From positions 6,709,286-6,773,285 of the forward strand of contig NZ_KB910518.1 in NCBI RefSeq assembly GCF_000374185.1: DNA of 64,000 bases, in the 5' to 3' direction. Numbering within the stretch: the first letter of the stretch is position 1; every line of letters starts with the position of its first letter. Source of the stretch: Paenibacillus sp. HW567 (GTDB taxonomy: Bacteria > Bacillota > Bacilli > Paenibacillales > Paenibacillaceae). The notes beneath the pieces are model-generated. The model did no database searches. It saw only the letters and a list, made by a program, of their open reading frames with translations, and had not been told where the DNA came from. Positions 18,034 through 26,210 of the stretch are shown here, piece by piece. The position numbers and the translations under genes are program-made.

Positions 18034-18600
18034 ATGTTGCAGTCTATCCTGCAAATTCGACAGACACCGGCATTGCTTGGCATTGACGCTGATCCGGGTA
18101 CATACTCCATTACCCAGCCTAAGGCTGAAGTTAATATCACGACCAATCCTGGAGAGTTAAATGTACACTCAACACGCCCGGAGCTTACGATAGACCAATC
18201 TGCTGCTCGGGCGGCCTATTATGGCGGCAGCATGATCGATATGAACAAGAGAATTTATTCCGGTATTCAGCAGCTATATCTTCAGAATTTGGCGCGAAAG
18301 GTTGAACAAGGAAACCGGATGGCCGAGTTTTACAAACCTGGCAATACCATTGAAGAGGTCTATGGTACAGATACGGAGCCTAATTCTTTCCCTGAGATTC
18401 GTGGCCCGGCGTCCTATGACAATGTGGACATTCATTTTGAGACGAGGGCTCCTGAGATCAGCTTCCGGCCGGCGCAGGTTGATATTCAGGTGGTAAGGCA
18501 CCGTCCAGAGATTGAGTATACACGCGGAAAGTTAAATATCTATATGCAGCAGTACGCCTCCGTGAAGTTTATACCACCGGAAGTAAATGTTCAAATGTAG
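18034..18600 (+). CDS. DUF6470 (YviE-type) flagellar-cluster protein
   Basis: Function not established. 188 residues, 15 bases after flgL and preceded by GGAGGTGG. It corresponds in position and character to B. subtilis yviE between flgL and fliW. The protein is unusual: short beta-rich phrases with alternating charges recur at both ends, such as KAEVNITTNPGELNVHSTRPE and later RPAQVDIQVVRHRPEIEY and GKLNIYMQ, around a helical middle (ISGIQQLYLQNLARKVEQG). There is no signal peptide or catalytic motif. A role in flagellar assembly is inferred from context only. Confidence 0.8.
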   Translation: MLQSILQIRQTPALLGIDADPGTYSITQPKAEVNITTNPGELNVHSTRPELTIDQSAARAAYYGGSMIDMNKRIYSGIQQLYLQNLARKVEQGNRMAEFYKPGNTIEEVYGTDTEPNSFPEIRGPASYDNVDIHFETRAPEISFRPAQVDIQVVRHRPEIEYTRGKLNIYMQQYASVKFIPPEVNVQM

Positions 18601-18715
18601 CTATTGTAAGCTATAGATGTGCGTAATGCGCCTCTATAGCTTTTGTGTTATCAAAGAGAATACTATCTATTGAAATAAGTTTTGCTTAATGCAGAACTTC
18701 TAAGGAGTGAACAAC

Positions 18716-19162
18716 TTGATTATAGAAACGCTGTCTTGGGGAAAACTTGAGGTAGGAGAAGAGCAGATTTTTCACTTATCCAAGGGATTGCCTGGGTTTG
18801 ATGATGAAACTGATTTTGCCTTGATTCCCATGGCGGAGACACCGTTTTGGGTCCTCCAGTCCGTAAAAGATAAGGGCTTGTCTTTTTTACTTGGTGATCC
18901 TTTTGCTTTTTACCCAACCTTTGAATTTGAGCTTCCGGATGATGAAGCGGAGGAGTTGGAGATCGTTACAGATGTAGTGGTACGCTGCATTATCACTCTT
19001 AAGGAACAAGCTGAACAGTCAACCATTAATCTCCTCGCTCCTATTGTACTTAATCCTAGCACCCGATCCGGTAAGCAAATTGTTTTGCACCGGTCTCCTT
19101 ATCATACTAAGCATAGCTTGCTGCAGGAGCAGCCAGTTATTGACGGAAAGGATGGTGGATGA
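18716..19162 (+). CDS. fliW: Flagellar assembly factor FliW
   Basis: Binds flagellin and antagonises CsrA, so translation of hag is released only when flagellin is being exported. I place the start at TTG 18716, eight bases after AAGGAG; this gives MIIETLSWGKLEV, matching the FliW family N-terminus. A GTG at 18707 would overlap the ribosome-binding site. Conserved phrases include LSKGLPGFDDE and DPFAFYP, and LLAPIVLNPSTRSGKQIVL near the end. 148 residues. csrA starts two bases after its stop. Confidence 0.93.
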   Translation: MIIETLSWGKLEVGEEQIFHLSKGLPGFDDETDFALIPMAETPFWVLQSVKDKGLSFLLGDPFAFYPTFEFELPDDEAEELEIVTDVVVRCIITLKEQAEQSTINLLAPIVLNPSTRSGKQIVLHRSPYHTKHSLLQEQPVIDGKDGG

Positions 19163-19163
19163 A

Positions 19164-19397
19164 ATGCTCGTGCTTTCCCGTAAGAAAGGGGAGTCCATCG
19201 TCATCCAGGACCAGATAGAACTCACTATCTTGAGTGTGGATGGAGACACCGTCAAGATAGGCATCTCAGCGCCGAAGCATGTCGATATTTTCCGTAAAGA
19301 GGTATACCTCTCAATACAGGAAGCCAACCGTGAATCGGCTGCTCCGCAACAATCTGATTTAAATGCACTGATTCACCGTTTGCGTGGTCCGAATTAA
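19164..19397 (+). CDS. csrA: Carbon storage regulator CsrA, translational repressor
   Basis: Small dimeric RNA-binding protein that blocks translation by binding GGA motifs in leaders. 77 residues from ATG 19164; longer open frame upstream overlaps fliW and is not used. MLVLSRKKGESIVI is the canonical start, and VKIGISAPKHVDIFRKEVY contains the conserved C-terminal RNA-contact region. Coupled to fliW with one intervening base. The hag leader downstream carries a matching binding site. Confidence 0.96.
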   Translation: MLVLSRKKGESIVIQDQIELTILSVDGDTVKIGISAPKHVDIFRKEVYLSIQEANRESAAPQQSDLNALIHRLRGPN

Positions 19398-19573
19398 TAA
19401 CTTATCTAAAACGATCGAGCAAATTAGCTATGGTGGTGGTGTTGACTGCTGCATGGTTTTTGTAGTTCATTATGGGAGTGAAAGATTCCTTTGCTGCAAC
19501 AGGCTGCGTTCCTTTATTGAGGAGGCGGCTTGTTTTCGTTTTCAATAAAAAATAAAAAATATTCAAATCACTC
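19398..19573 (+). other. Intergenic stretch between csrA and the hag promoter
   Basis: No gene is visible. A loose hairpin is possible between GGCTGCGTTCCT and AGGAGGCGGCTT near 19509-19531, followed by TTTTCG, and may end the fliW-csrA transcript. Otherwise I see nothing. Confidence 0.3.
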
Positions 19574-19601
19574 TAAATAGTTCGGGAGTCCTTGTCGATA
19601 T
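19574..19601 (+). promoter_or_regulatory. Sigma-D-type promoter for hag
   Basis: TAAA at 19574-19577, a 16-base spacer and GTCGATAT at 19594-19601. It predicts a leader of roughly 90 bases before the flagellin start. Confidence 0.7.
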
Positions 19602-19654
19602 ATAGTTTAGACGCTGATCCGGCAGGGCGGCCGACCTTAATGGTTTGGCGTTTA

Positions 19655-19690
19655 CCACATGGATGTGGAACTAACTTAATTTCAGGGAGG
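19655..19690 (+). promoter_or_regulatory. CsrA-binding hairpin and Shine-Dalgarno site in the hag leader
   Basis: The leader contains ACATGGATGT (19657-19666), which fits the high-affinity CsrA consensus with GGA, presented in the hairpin CCACAT-GG-ATGTGG at 19655-19668. A second GGA sits in the ribosome-binding site GGGAGG at 19685-19690. This two-site layout is the one known for B. subtilis hag. Confidence 0.75.
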
Positions 19691-19699
19691 AAATATCAA

Positions 19700-21442
19700 A
19701 TGATTATTAACCACAATATCGCGGCGTTGAATACTCACCGCCAATTGTCCATCAACACAGCTAACACTAACAAAAATATTGAGAAGCTGTCTTCCGGTCT
19801 TCGCATCAACCGTGCTGGTGATGATGCTGCTGGTCTGGCAATCTCCGAAAAAATGCGCGGTCAGATCCGCGGTCTGGATCAAGCTTCCCGTAATGCTCAA
19901 GACGGTATCTCCTTGATTCAAACAGCTGAAGGTGCACTGAACGAAACTCACAGCATTCTGCAACGTCAACGCGAAATCGCTAACCAATCCGCTAACGGAA
20001 CTAACACTGATTCCGACCGTCAAGCTCTGCAAGACGAAATGAACCAGCTGACTTCCGAAATCAACCGTATCGGTAACACTACTGAGTTCAACACTCAGAA
20101 ATTGCTGCAAGGTGATGGGAAAACGAACCTTGTTGGTTCAGGTGTAGTTAACGGGGCGAACTTAGCTTCTGGGGCAGACAAGTTAACTGTTGAAGCTACG
20201 CAAACTACTACTTTAGCACTTGCTACTGGGAAGAATGTTGCTGCTGGAGATAAGCTTGCTGTTACATTGAATGGCCAAACATTAACTGTTAATTTCCAAG
20301 CAAAAGATTCAAATGGTGTAGGTAAAGATGGAATTGCATATAATGTTACAGATACTACTGCTTCTGTTGCATCAAACGAGGTAGCTGATGATGTAAACAC
20401 TTCCGCAGCAGGTGCAAGAGAAGCACTTCAAAAAATGATTGATTCTAATGAAGTATTAAAAGGAAATTATACTGTAAGTGGAGCTAACGGCGATATTACA
20501 ATTACAGCTGTTAAAGGTGGGGCATTTGAAGGTGCTGCTGGTAATATTGGAGCTTCTACAGTAACAAGTACCGATTTGGGTAAGGGTGCTACTGGCGTAG
20601 CTAATGTCGGTACAACAACTGCTGCAATCAAAGCAAACGCTAGTATTGATTTCGCAAGTGTTAATACTGACACAGCACTCAAAGGTCTTGTAGGCAAAGG
20701 ATTCACTATCGGGGACCAACAAATTGAGTTCTACAATGCTAGTGAAGGTGCTTATAAAGGTAATGGTATTGGTGTAGCAATTGATACTGCATTAGCTGAA
20801 GCAACCAACAAAAATCAAATTCTTGCTAAAGCAATCGCTGATACTGTTAGTAATAAAATTGAAGGAGTCACTGTTACTGCAACATCAGGAGCTACTGCAA
20901 TCACTATTACTGCTGTAAAAGGCGGCGAAGAAGGAAATAATATTGCATTCAAAGATGGCGGAGTGCAAAAAGACTTCGCAACCACTTTCCAAATCGGTGC
21001 TAACTCTGGTCAATCCATGAGCTTGTCCATTGGTGACATGCGAGCTAAAGCTCTGGGTATCACTGGTAAAGCTGGAGACGTTGGCTTCACTAAAACTAAT
21101 ACGGTAACTAACGGAACTAACGATGTTAAGGGCGAAGCTGCTCTGAACATTGCCACTAAAGACGGTGCTGCTGCTGCTCTCGATGTTCTGGATAAGGCTA
21201 CTGCCTCTGTATCTAGCGAACGTTCCAAACTAGGTGCTGTGCAAAACCGTCTGGAGCACACTATCAACAACTTGGGAACAGCTTCTGAGAACCTGACTGC
21301 TGCTGAATCCCGTATCCGTGACGTTGACATGGCTAAAGAAATGATGGAACAAACAAAGAACAACATCCTTGCTCAAGCTGCGCAAGCTATGTTGGCGACA
21401 GCTAACCAACAGCCGCAAGGCGTTCTGCAATTGCTTCGTTAA
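19700..21442 (+). CDS. hag: Flagellin
   Basis: Filament subunit, exported by the flagellar type III apparatus. The start is ATG 19700 behind GGGAGG, giving MIINHNIAALNTHRQLS; open frame upstream is leader. 580 residues, nearly twice B. subtilis Hag (about 300). The D0/D1 N-terminus (NTNKNIEKLSSGLRINRAGD) spans about 1-137; the C-terminus (from about 434, then SRIRDVDMAKEMMEQ) ends in the usual coiled-coil. The middle 300 residues are Ala/Thr/Gly-rich, with more AT-rich codons than the ends, and include repeated ITITAVKGG motifs. This central part would form surface-exposed D2/D3 domains. A terminator follows. Confidence 0.96.
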   Translation: MIINHNIAALNTHRQLSINTANTNKNIEKLSSGLRINRAGDDAAGLAISEKMRGQIRGLDQASRNAQDGISLIQTAEGALNETHSILQRQREIANQSANGTNTDSDRQALQDEMNQLTSEINRIGNTTEFNTQKLLQGDGKTNLVGSGVVNGANLASGADKLTVEATQTTTLALATGKNVAAGDKLAVTLNGQTLTVNFQAKDSNGVGKDGIAYNVTDTTASVASNEVADDVNTSAAGAREALQKMIDSNEVLKGNYTVSGANGDITITAVKGGAFEGAAGNIGASTVTSTDLGKGATGVANVGTTTAAIKANASIDFASVNTDTALKGLVGKGFTIGDQQIEFYNASEGAYKGNGIGVAIDTALAEATNKNQILAKAIADTVSNKIEGVTVTATSGATAITITAVKGGEEGNNIAFKDGGVQKDFATTFQIGANSGQSMSLSIGDMRAKALGITGKAGDVGFTKTNTVTNGTNDVKGEAALNIATKDGAAAALDVLDKATASVSSERSKLGAVQNRLEHTINNLGTASENLTAAESRIRDVDMAKEMMEQTKNNILAQAAQAMLATANQQPQGVLQLLR

Positions 21443-21462
21443 TTTTATCTCGCTTTACTCAA

Positions 21463-21490
21463 GGCTCTGGGGAATCCCGGGGCCTTTTTT
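21463..21490 (+). terminator. Terminator after hag
   Basis: GGCTCTGG pairs with CCGGGGCC (two G-U) around GGAATC, followed by six T and further T-rich sequence. Confidence 0.9.
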
Positions 21491-21519
21491 CTTTTTTTCT
21501 CTTGACTTGAACAAAGTCC

Positions 21520-21546
21520 TAAATTATCCCTGAAACAAACCGATAT
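21520..21546 (+). promoter_or_regulatory. Sigma-D-type promoter for the flaG-fliD-fliS-fliT operon
   Basis: TAAA at 21520-21523, a 15-base spacer and ACCGATAT at 21539-21546, 39 bases before the flaG start. Confidence 0.7.
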
Positions 21547-21584
21547 ATACAATATAAAACAAGTTTTGTTGGAGGTCGGGGTTA

Positions 21585-21974
21585 ATGAATGTACAGTTTT
21601 CGCTTTCTGCAAGTACTGTATCGGGTGGGCAGAGCAGACCTGAAGTTGCGACCAGCAAAGAATCGGTGACACCCGCAAGTCAAGTATCCGCTATACGTGA
21701 TACCAAGGACATGAGCTTGAAGGAGATGCAAGGTGTCAACGTGTCTGTTGCCGAGGAGCAACTCATCCGTACTATCGAACGGGCAGTGAAGTCACTACAG
21801 GGACCCCAGACCACGCTGGAGATCAGCATCCATGAGAAGACACATGATATTATGGTTAAGGTACTCAATAAGGATACAGGTGAACTTATTCGCGAGGTCC
21901 CCCCAGAGAAAACTCTGGATTTGGTAGCTAAAATGATGGAAATTGCTGGTATACTCGTAGACGAGAAAATCTAA
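21585..21974 (+). CDS. flaG: FlaG family protein
   Basis: Small cytoplasmic or filament-associated protein linked to filament length; the exact role is unsettled. 129 residues, with a disordered N-terminus and a conserved C-terminal half: TTLEISIHEKTHDIMVKVLN, then DTGELIREVPPEKTLDLVAKM. TTGGAGGT precedes the ATG. It is the first gene of the fliD operon behind a sigma-D-like promoter. Confidence 0.9.
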   Translation: MNVQFSLSASTVSGGQSRPEVATSKESVTPASQVSAIRDTKDMSLKEMQGVNVSVAEEQLIRTIERAVKSLQGPQTTLEISIHEKTHDIMVKVLNKDTGELIREVPPEKTLDLVAKMMEIAGILVDEKI

Positions 21975-21990
21975 CTTAGGAGGTGCTGTT

Positions 21991-23889
21991 TTGGTTACAC
22001 GTGTAAATGGATTTTCAGGTATGGATATTGATAGTATGGTTAAGAGTATGATGGCTGCCAAACGTGTTCCACTGGATACTCTGAATCAGAATAAGCAGAT
22101 CCTGAACTGGACGCGGGACGGGTACCGGGAGTTAAATAGCAAGCTTTATGATTTTCGCCAGAATAAATTAATATCAACCACCAAATATGGTGGAAGCGCT
22201 GCGCTTAACGCTAATAAGGCAGTTGTAACGGGAAATACAGATGCAGTAAAAGCTGAGGCACAGGATAATGCCGCTGGGATAGATATGAAGGTGAGTGTCA
22301 CCCAGTTGGCTACCCGGACATCGCTGACGATGAAGGATGGATTAGGTCAAGGTGTATCCAACTCCACTTCACTCGCTAAGCTTGACGGTGTGGATTTATC
22401 TCTTCTTTCAGATGAGAGCAGAACCGAATATCTTAAAAAAGGGTTTGACGTCTCTATCAATGGTGAGAATTTCAAGGACGCGGATGGAAATTCACTGTTT
22501 AACGGCCTAACCTCTATATCGACTATGGTGTCAACGATTAACTCGAATGCTAAGGCTAACGCTATCGCAAGTTATGATGAGCTCACCGGAAAACTAACCA
22601 TTGCTTCTAAAACCAGCGGTGATCCCAAGCTCGCAATGGCTGACTACGATTCCAAAAAAGACTTAGCTATCGGTAGCGGAAGTACCTTGCTGGGACTATT
22701 TAACAAAAAAACAGTAACCGAGGTTGAAACGAATGGTCCAGGTATTATGGATGGCACCAAATCATTGGCCTTTCTCCATAATGCACTTAATGGGACAAAA
22801 ATAGAAGATGCAGAGAAGTTAACCTATAAATTCAGTGTGAATAATAAGTCGTTCTCTTTTGACGCAAAGATGACTATAGATGAAATGGTGACCAAAATAA
22901 ATGATGAGACGGCTACAACAGGAGTGCAGGCGGAATTTACCGGCGGGAAATTAAAACTGTCGGCAGCATCTGGCGAAGTGAAGCTAGGGGGGGATGCTTA
23001 CGATCTCCTGAAGCTGTTCAAGGGAGTAAAGTCTGCAGTATCAGCCCCTAGTGATTTTGATCCAAAAAAAGCTGGGCAGGATGCTAAGGTCAACATTAAT
23101 GGTGTAGATCTGAAAGATACCAGTAGTAATGTTATTACTATTAATGGTGTTCAACTTACTCTGCTTGAAACGACGAACAAAAGCGGAACTGACGTTCCGT
23201 TCACTATTAAAACACAAACCGATCCTGATAAAGCTATAGAGACAATAAATTCTTTTGTAGATGACTACAATGAACTGATTAAGACGTTGAATGCGAAGGT
23301 TGACGAAATCAAGTATCGTGACTTCAAGCCGTTAACGGATGATCAAAAGAAAGCAATGACGGATGATGACATTAAGACTTGGACGGAGAAAGCGAAAAGT
23401 GGTCTATTCAAGAATAATGATATAGTAAACTCAGTTTTGGCAGAGATGCGAAGTGTTATTTCTGAGAAGTTAGGGTCACTCAGTACTCTGGGAATCACTA
23501 CAGGGAATTATCTGGAGAACGGTAAGCTGGTAGTTAATCAGCAGAAACTCAAGGATGCAATTGACGCCAACCCGCAGCTCGCAAAGGATTTATTTCAAGG
23601 TCCAGCAAATGCTCCGAAAGAGGGGATTTTTGATAAGTTAGCAGATAAGGTCTCGAGTGCACTGGACAAAATTTCTGAACGTGCAGGTACTAATAAATAC
23701 TCTATGGACCTGAGCAGCAGCTTTAAATCGGAAAGCGTTATGGGCAAGAAACTTAAAGAATACGACAATAAGATCTATCTCATGCAGAAAAACTTGGATG
23801 CAGCCGAAAATCGTTACTATAAGCAATTCACAGCCATGGAGACAGCCATGAATAAGATGCAATCACAGACTTCGAAGCTGTTTCAATAG
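21991..23889 (+). CDS. fliD: Flagellar cap protein FliD (hook-associated protein 2)
   Basis: Forms the filament cap that folds newly exported flagellin. 632 residues. The start is TTG at 21991, six bases after AGGAGGT. The N-terminal domain (GFSGMDIDSMVKSMMAAKRV, then WTRDGYRELNSKLYDF) and C-terminal region (INSFVDDYNELIKTLNAKVDE, GLFKNNDIVNSVLAEMR) match the family. The central part is variable. C-terminal coiled coil from about 590. Confidence 0.95.
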   Translation: MVTRVNGFSGMDIDSMVKSMMAAKRVPLDTLNQNKQILNWTRDGYRELNSKLYDFRQNKLISTTKYGGSAALNANKAVVTGNTDAVKAEAQDNAAGIDMKVSVTQLATRTSLTMKDGLGQGVSNSTSLAKLDGVDLSLLSDESRTEYLKKGFDVSINGENFKDADGNSLFNGLTSISTMVSTINSNAKANAIASYDELTGKLTIASKTSGDPKLAMADYDSKKDLAIGSGSTLLGLFNKKTVTEVETNGPGIMDGTKSLAFLHNALNGTKIEDAEKLTYKFSVNNKSFSFDAKMTIDEMVTKINDETATTGVQAEFTGGKLKLSAASGEVKLGGDAYDLLKLFKGVKSAVSAPSDFDPKKAGQDAKVNINGVDLKDTSSNVITINGVQLTLLETTNKSGTDVPFTIKTQTDPDKAIETINSFVDDYNELIKTLNAKVDEIKYRDFKPLTDDQKKAMTDDDIKTWTEKAKSGLFKNNDIVNSVLAEMRSVISEKLGSLSTLGITTGNYLENGKLVVNQQKLKDAIDANPQLAKDLFQGPANAPKEGIFDKLADKVSSALDKISERAGTNKYSMDLSSSFKSESVMGKKLKEYDNKIYLMQKNLDAAENRYYKQFTAMETAMNKMQSQTSKLFQ

Positions 23890-23920
23890 GCATAATAATT
23901 CAAACTAGAGGGTGAGATTA

Positions 23921-24313
23921 TTGCTTACATCTCCTTACGAGAAATACCGACAGTCTTCTGTCCAGACTTCAACACCGGCCCAGTTGCTTATCATGTTATA
24001 TGATGGAGCAATTCGTTTTGCCCGGGCAGGAATAGATGGATTAAATAAACAGGATTACGAGAAAACAAACCTTAATTTGGGTAAAGCTCAGACGATTGTG
24101 AGCGAGCTAATGAGCACACTAGATCAATCCTATGAAATTTCCAAAGGTCTATATTCATTATATGAGTATATGAATTTCTTGCTGGTTGAAGCTAATATCC
24201 GTAAAAGTGTAGATAAAGCGGAAGAGGCCGTAGGCTACCTTACAGAACTCCGGGAAACCTGGCTCCAAGCCTCTAAGCTTGCGGCGAGCCAGACTGAGAT
24301 TGCGAATGGATGA
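23921..24313 (+). CDS. fliS: Flagellin export chaperone FliS
   Basis: Binds the flagellin C-terminus before export and, in Bacilli, takes part in the FliW-CsrA loop. I use TTG 23921, five bases after GAGGGTGA, rather than the GTG at 23912. The protein (130 residues) starts MLTSPYEKYRQSSVQTSTP and has the typical QLLIMLYDGAIRFARAG helix. The stop overlaps the next gene by eight bases. Confidence 0.92.
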   Translation: MLTSPYEKYRQSSVQTSTPAQLLIMLYDGAIRFARAGIDGLNKQDYEKTNLNLGKAQTIVSELMSTLDQSYEISKGLYSLYEYMNFLLVEANIRKSVDKAEEAVGYLTELRETWLQASKLAASQTEIANG

Positions 24314-24641
24314 ACTTATTCTCAATCTGGATCAGCTCACCCTGGGGATGATGCGTAAGCTCAAGGAAGCTAACTATGAAGAGCTTGAAGCCTTTGTAGA
24401 GGAACGGCAGAAACTTGTCGATGCCATTGCAGAAAAAGTCGCTTTTAGTCCGTCGACCCCTGCACAAAAACGGGAAATTAATCGAATCCTGGAGAATGAC
24501 AATGCGCTGCTTGACCGGATGAATGAGCTGCGGCTTGAGGCCCAAGGCTGGTTGCAGAAGCGTGGTCAAGCCAAGGTACAGCGTAATGCATACGAAGCAG
24601 GTTATTCACCGGACAGCATCCTCATGGACCGCCGAAAATAA
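24306..24641 (+). CDS. fliT: FliT-like flagellar chaperone
   Basis: Probable FliD-specific chaperone, judged mainly from position after fliS. 111 residues, almost entirely helical (DELILNLDQLTLGMMRKLKE, FVEERQKLVDAIAEK). The ATG at 24306 overlaps the fliS stop, a sign of coupling. Sequence similarity within this family is weak, so the name is provisional. Confidence 0.7.
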   Translation: MDELILNLDQLTLGMMRKLKEANYEELEAFVEERQKLVDAIAEKVAFSPSTPAQKREINRILENDNALLDRMNELRLEAQGWLQKRGQAKVQRNAYEAGYSPDSILMDRRK

Positions 24642-24663
24642 TAATTTCCAATTGTTTCATCTC

Positions 24664-24702
24664 AGGAGCTGCGGGGTATTAATTACCGTCTGCTCCTTTT
24701 TT
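24664..24702 (+). terminator. Terminator of the fliD operon
   Basis: AGGAGC pairs with GCTCCT around a partly paired loop and six T follow. Confidence 0.8.
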
Positions 24703-24779
24703 AATTCGGATATCGCCAGTTGCAATTTATCATAAATTATGGATGGTAAAAAATTGAAAGAAAACATTTACTATTCCAA

Positions 24780-24809
24780 TTGACAATAGAGAAGCAGCGG
24801 TGGTATAGT
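24780..24809 (+). promoter_or_regulatory. Sigma-A-type promoter for the cold-shock gene
   Basis: TTGACA at 24780-24785, an 18-base spacer and TATAGT at 24804-24809, followed by a leader of about 45 bases. Confidence 0.75.
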
Positions 24810-24862
24810 CGAATTGTGAGCAGGACTCACGTTCATCTGATGACGAAGGGAATGTTTAGTCA

Positions 24863-25060
24863 ATGGAAGGTAAAGTAAAATGGTTTAACGCAGAAAAAGG
24901 TTATGGTTTCATTGAAACTGCCGATGGTGGCGATGTATTCGTACACTTCTCCGCGATTCAAACTGACGGTTTCAAGACTTTGGATGAAGGCCAATCCGTA
25001 GAGTTCGATATCGTTGAAGGCGCACGCGGACCACAAGCAGCTAACGTCATCAAATTATAA
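24863..25060 (+). CDS. Cold-shock family RNA-binding protein
   Basis: Single cold-shock domain protein of 65 residues that binds single-stranded RNA and acts as an RNA chaperone. Both RNP motifs are present: KGYGFIE and VFVHFSAI. MEGKVKWFNAEKGYG is the canonical start. GAAGGGA lies upstream. It is monocistronic, with its own promoter and a strong terminator. Which csp paralogue it is cannot be told. Confidence 0.95.
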   Translation: MEGKVKWFNAEKGYGFIETADGGDVFVHFSAIQTDGFKTLDEGQSVEFDIVEGARGPQAANVIKL

Positions 25061-25122
25061 TCATCCGGCGCAGCCGACCTACATATATGGTAGATGGTTA
25101 GCAATTGAGACAACGCTAGCGC

Positions 25123-25154
25123 GGACTTTGGGATCTTCCCAAGGTCCTTTTTTT
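25123..25154 (+). terminator. Terminator after the cold-shock gene
   Basis: An 11-bp stem (GGACTTTGGGA with TCCCAAGGTCC, one G-U) encloses TCT and is followed by seven T. Confidence 0.92.
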
Positions 25155-25281
25155 GTTGTGTGGGTATTGGTGAAGGTCCGGTTAGAGGAGGCAAGCTGCT
25201 TTTGTCAGGCCATTATGTATACTTTGTGGACAGGGGTAACACCTTTTGTTAGCTAAATGTAAAGGCTGTCATGATTTGTTT

Positions 25282-25310
25282 TTTACTTGGCCCTGACAAT
25301 TTGGTATAAT
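25282..25310 (+). promoter_or_regulatory. Promoter for hpf
   Basis: TTTACT at 25282-25287, a 17-base spacer and a perfect TATAAT at 25305-25310 preceded by TGG, an extended -10. Confidence 0.7.
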
Positions 25311-25337
25311 GAACGTGTAAACAAAGGAGGAGTGCCC

Positions 25338-25889
25338 ATGCAATTCAGCATTCGAGGTCAACAAATTGAAGTGACCGACGCTTTGAGAGATTATGTTGAT
25401 AAGAAGCTCAGCAGACTTGAGAAGTATTTCGATGCACCCCCTACCTCAGAAGGATATGTGACGCTTGGCGTTGTTCGCGGCCTTCATACGGTGGAAGTTA
25501 CAATCCCGCTGGCTGGTGTGACGCTTCGTGCGGAAGACCGCAGTGATGATATGTATGCATCCATTGATGCTGTAGTGGACAAGCTGGAACGCCAGATTCG
25601 TAAACACAAGACCAAACTGAATCGTAAGTTCCGCCAGGAAGGAAGTCTGAAGACGCTCTTTGTGGAAGGAGTGCCTAGCAGCGTTGCTGTGGAGGAACAG
25701 GATTACGATGATTTGGAGGTTGTGCGGAACAAGCGCTTCACCTTGAAGCCTATGGATGTGGAAGAAGCGATCCTGCAAATGAACATGGTTGGACACAGTT
25801 TCTTCGTGTTCTCCAACATTGATACTTCTGAAGTAAGCGTTGTTTACAAACGCAATGACGGCAAATATGGTCTGATCGAACAAGACTAG
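25338..25889 (+). CDS. hpf: Long-form ribosome hibernation promoting factor
   Basis: Binds idle ribosomes and pairs them as 100S dimers. 183 residues from ATG 25338, eight bases after AGGAGG; the N-terminal extension in the longer open frame overlaps the promoter and is rejected. The N-terminal domain (MQFSIRGQQIEVTDALRDYV, SRLEKYFD) binds the ribosome. The C-terminal dimerisation domain is clear (VVRNKRFTLKPMDVEEAILQ, GHSFFVFSN), so this is the long form usual in Firmicutes. It precedes secA, as in B. subtilis. Confidence 0.96.
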   Translation: MQFSIRGQQIEVTDALRDYVDKKLSRLEKYFDAPPTSEGYVTLGVVRGLHTVEVTIPLAGVTLRAEDRSDDMYASIDAVVDKLERQIRKHKTKLNRKFRQEGSLKTLFVEGVPSSVAVEEQDYDDLEVVRNKRFTLKPMDVEEAILQMNMVGHSFFVFSNIDTSEVSVVYKRNDGKYGLIEQD

Positions 25890-25950
25890 GTCTGGTAACA
25901 GGCTAGACATGTGAGGACAATTTGCGTCAGATTGACGTAGAAAATTAACC

Positions 25951-25985
25951 GAGCCCCTATTCGCTTGATGCGAATAGGGCTCTTG
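25951..25985 (+). terminator. Hairpin after hpf, likely terminator
   Basis: GAGCCCCTATTCGC pairs with GCGAATAGGGCTC with one bulged C around TTGAT. The following sequence (TTGT) is only weakly T-rich. Confidence 0.6.
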
Positions 25986-26084
25986 TACGTATATAATTGT
26001 GTAAGTAATGTGCAAATAATGAAACAAACGTCGTTGTATCCTTTTCAAACGGCAATTTGGAAAATAAGGTTACTGGTGCTTGTG

Positions 26085-26113
26085 TTGCGGCTTCTCTTAC
26101 AAACTGTTACAAT
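26085..26113 (+). promoter_or_regulatory. Candidate promoter for secA
   Basis: TTGCGG at 26085-26090, a 17-base spacer and TACAAT at 26108-26113, about 100 bases before secA. Confidence 0.5.
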
Positions 26114-26210
26114 TTATGAAGCAGCGGAATCGAAATCATATATGGCCCTTTCAATAAATAGTGAGGATGGGCTCGATTCCACCATCTGTGTTGCATGAAA
26201 GGGGTTAACC

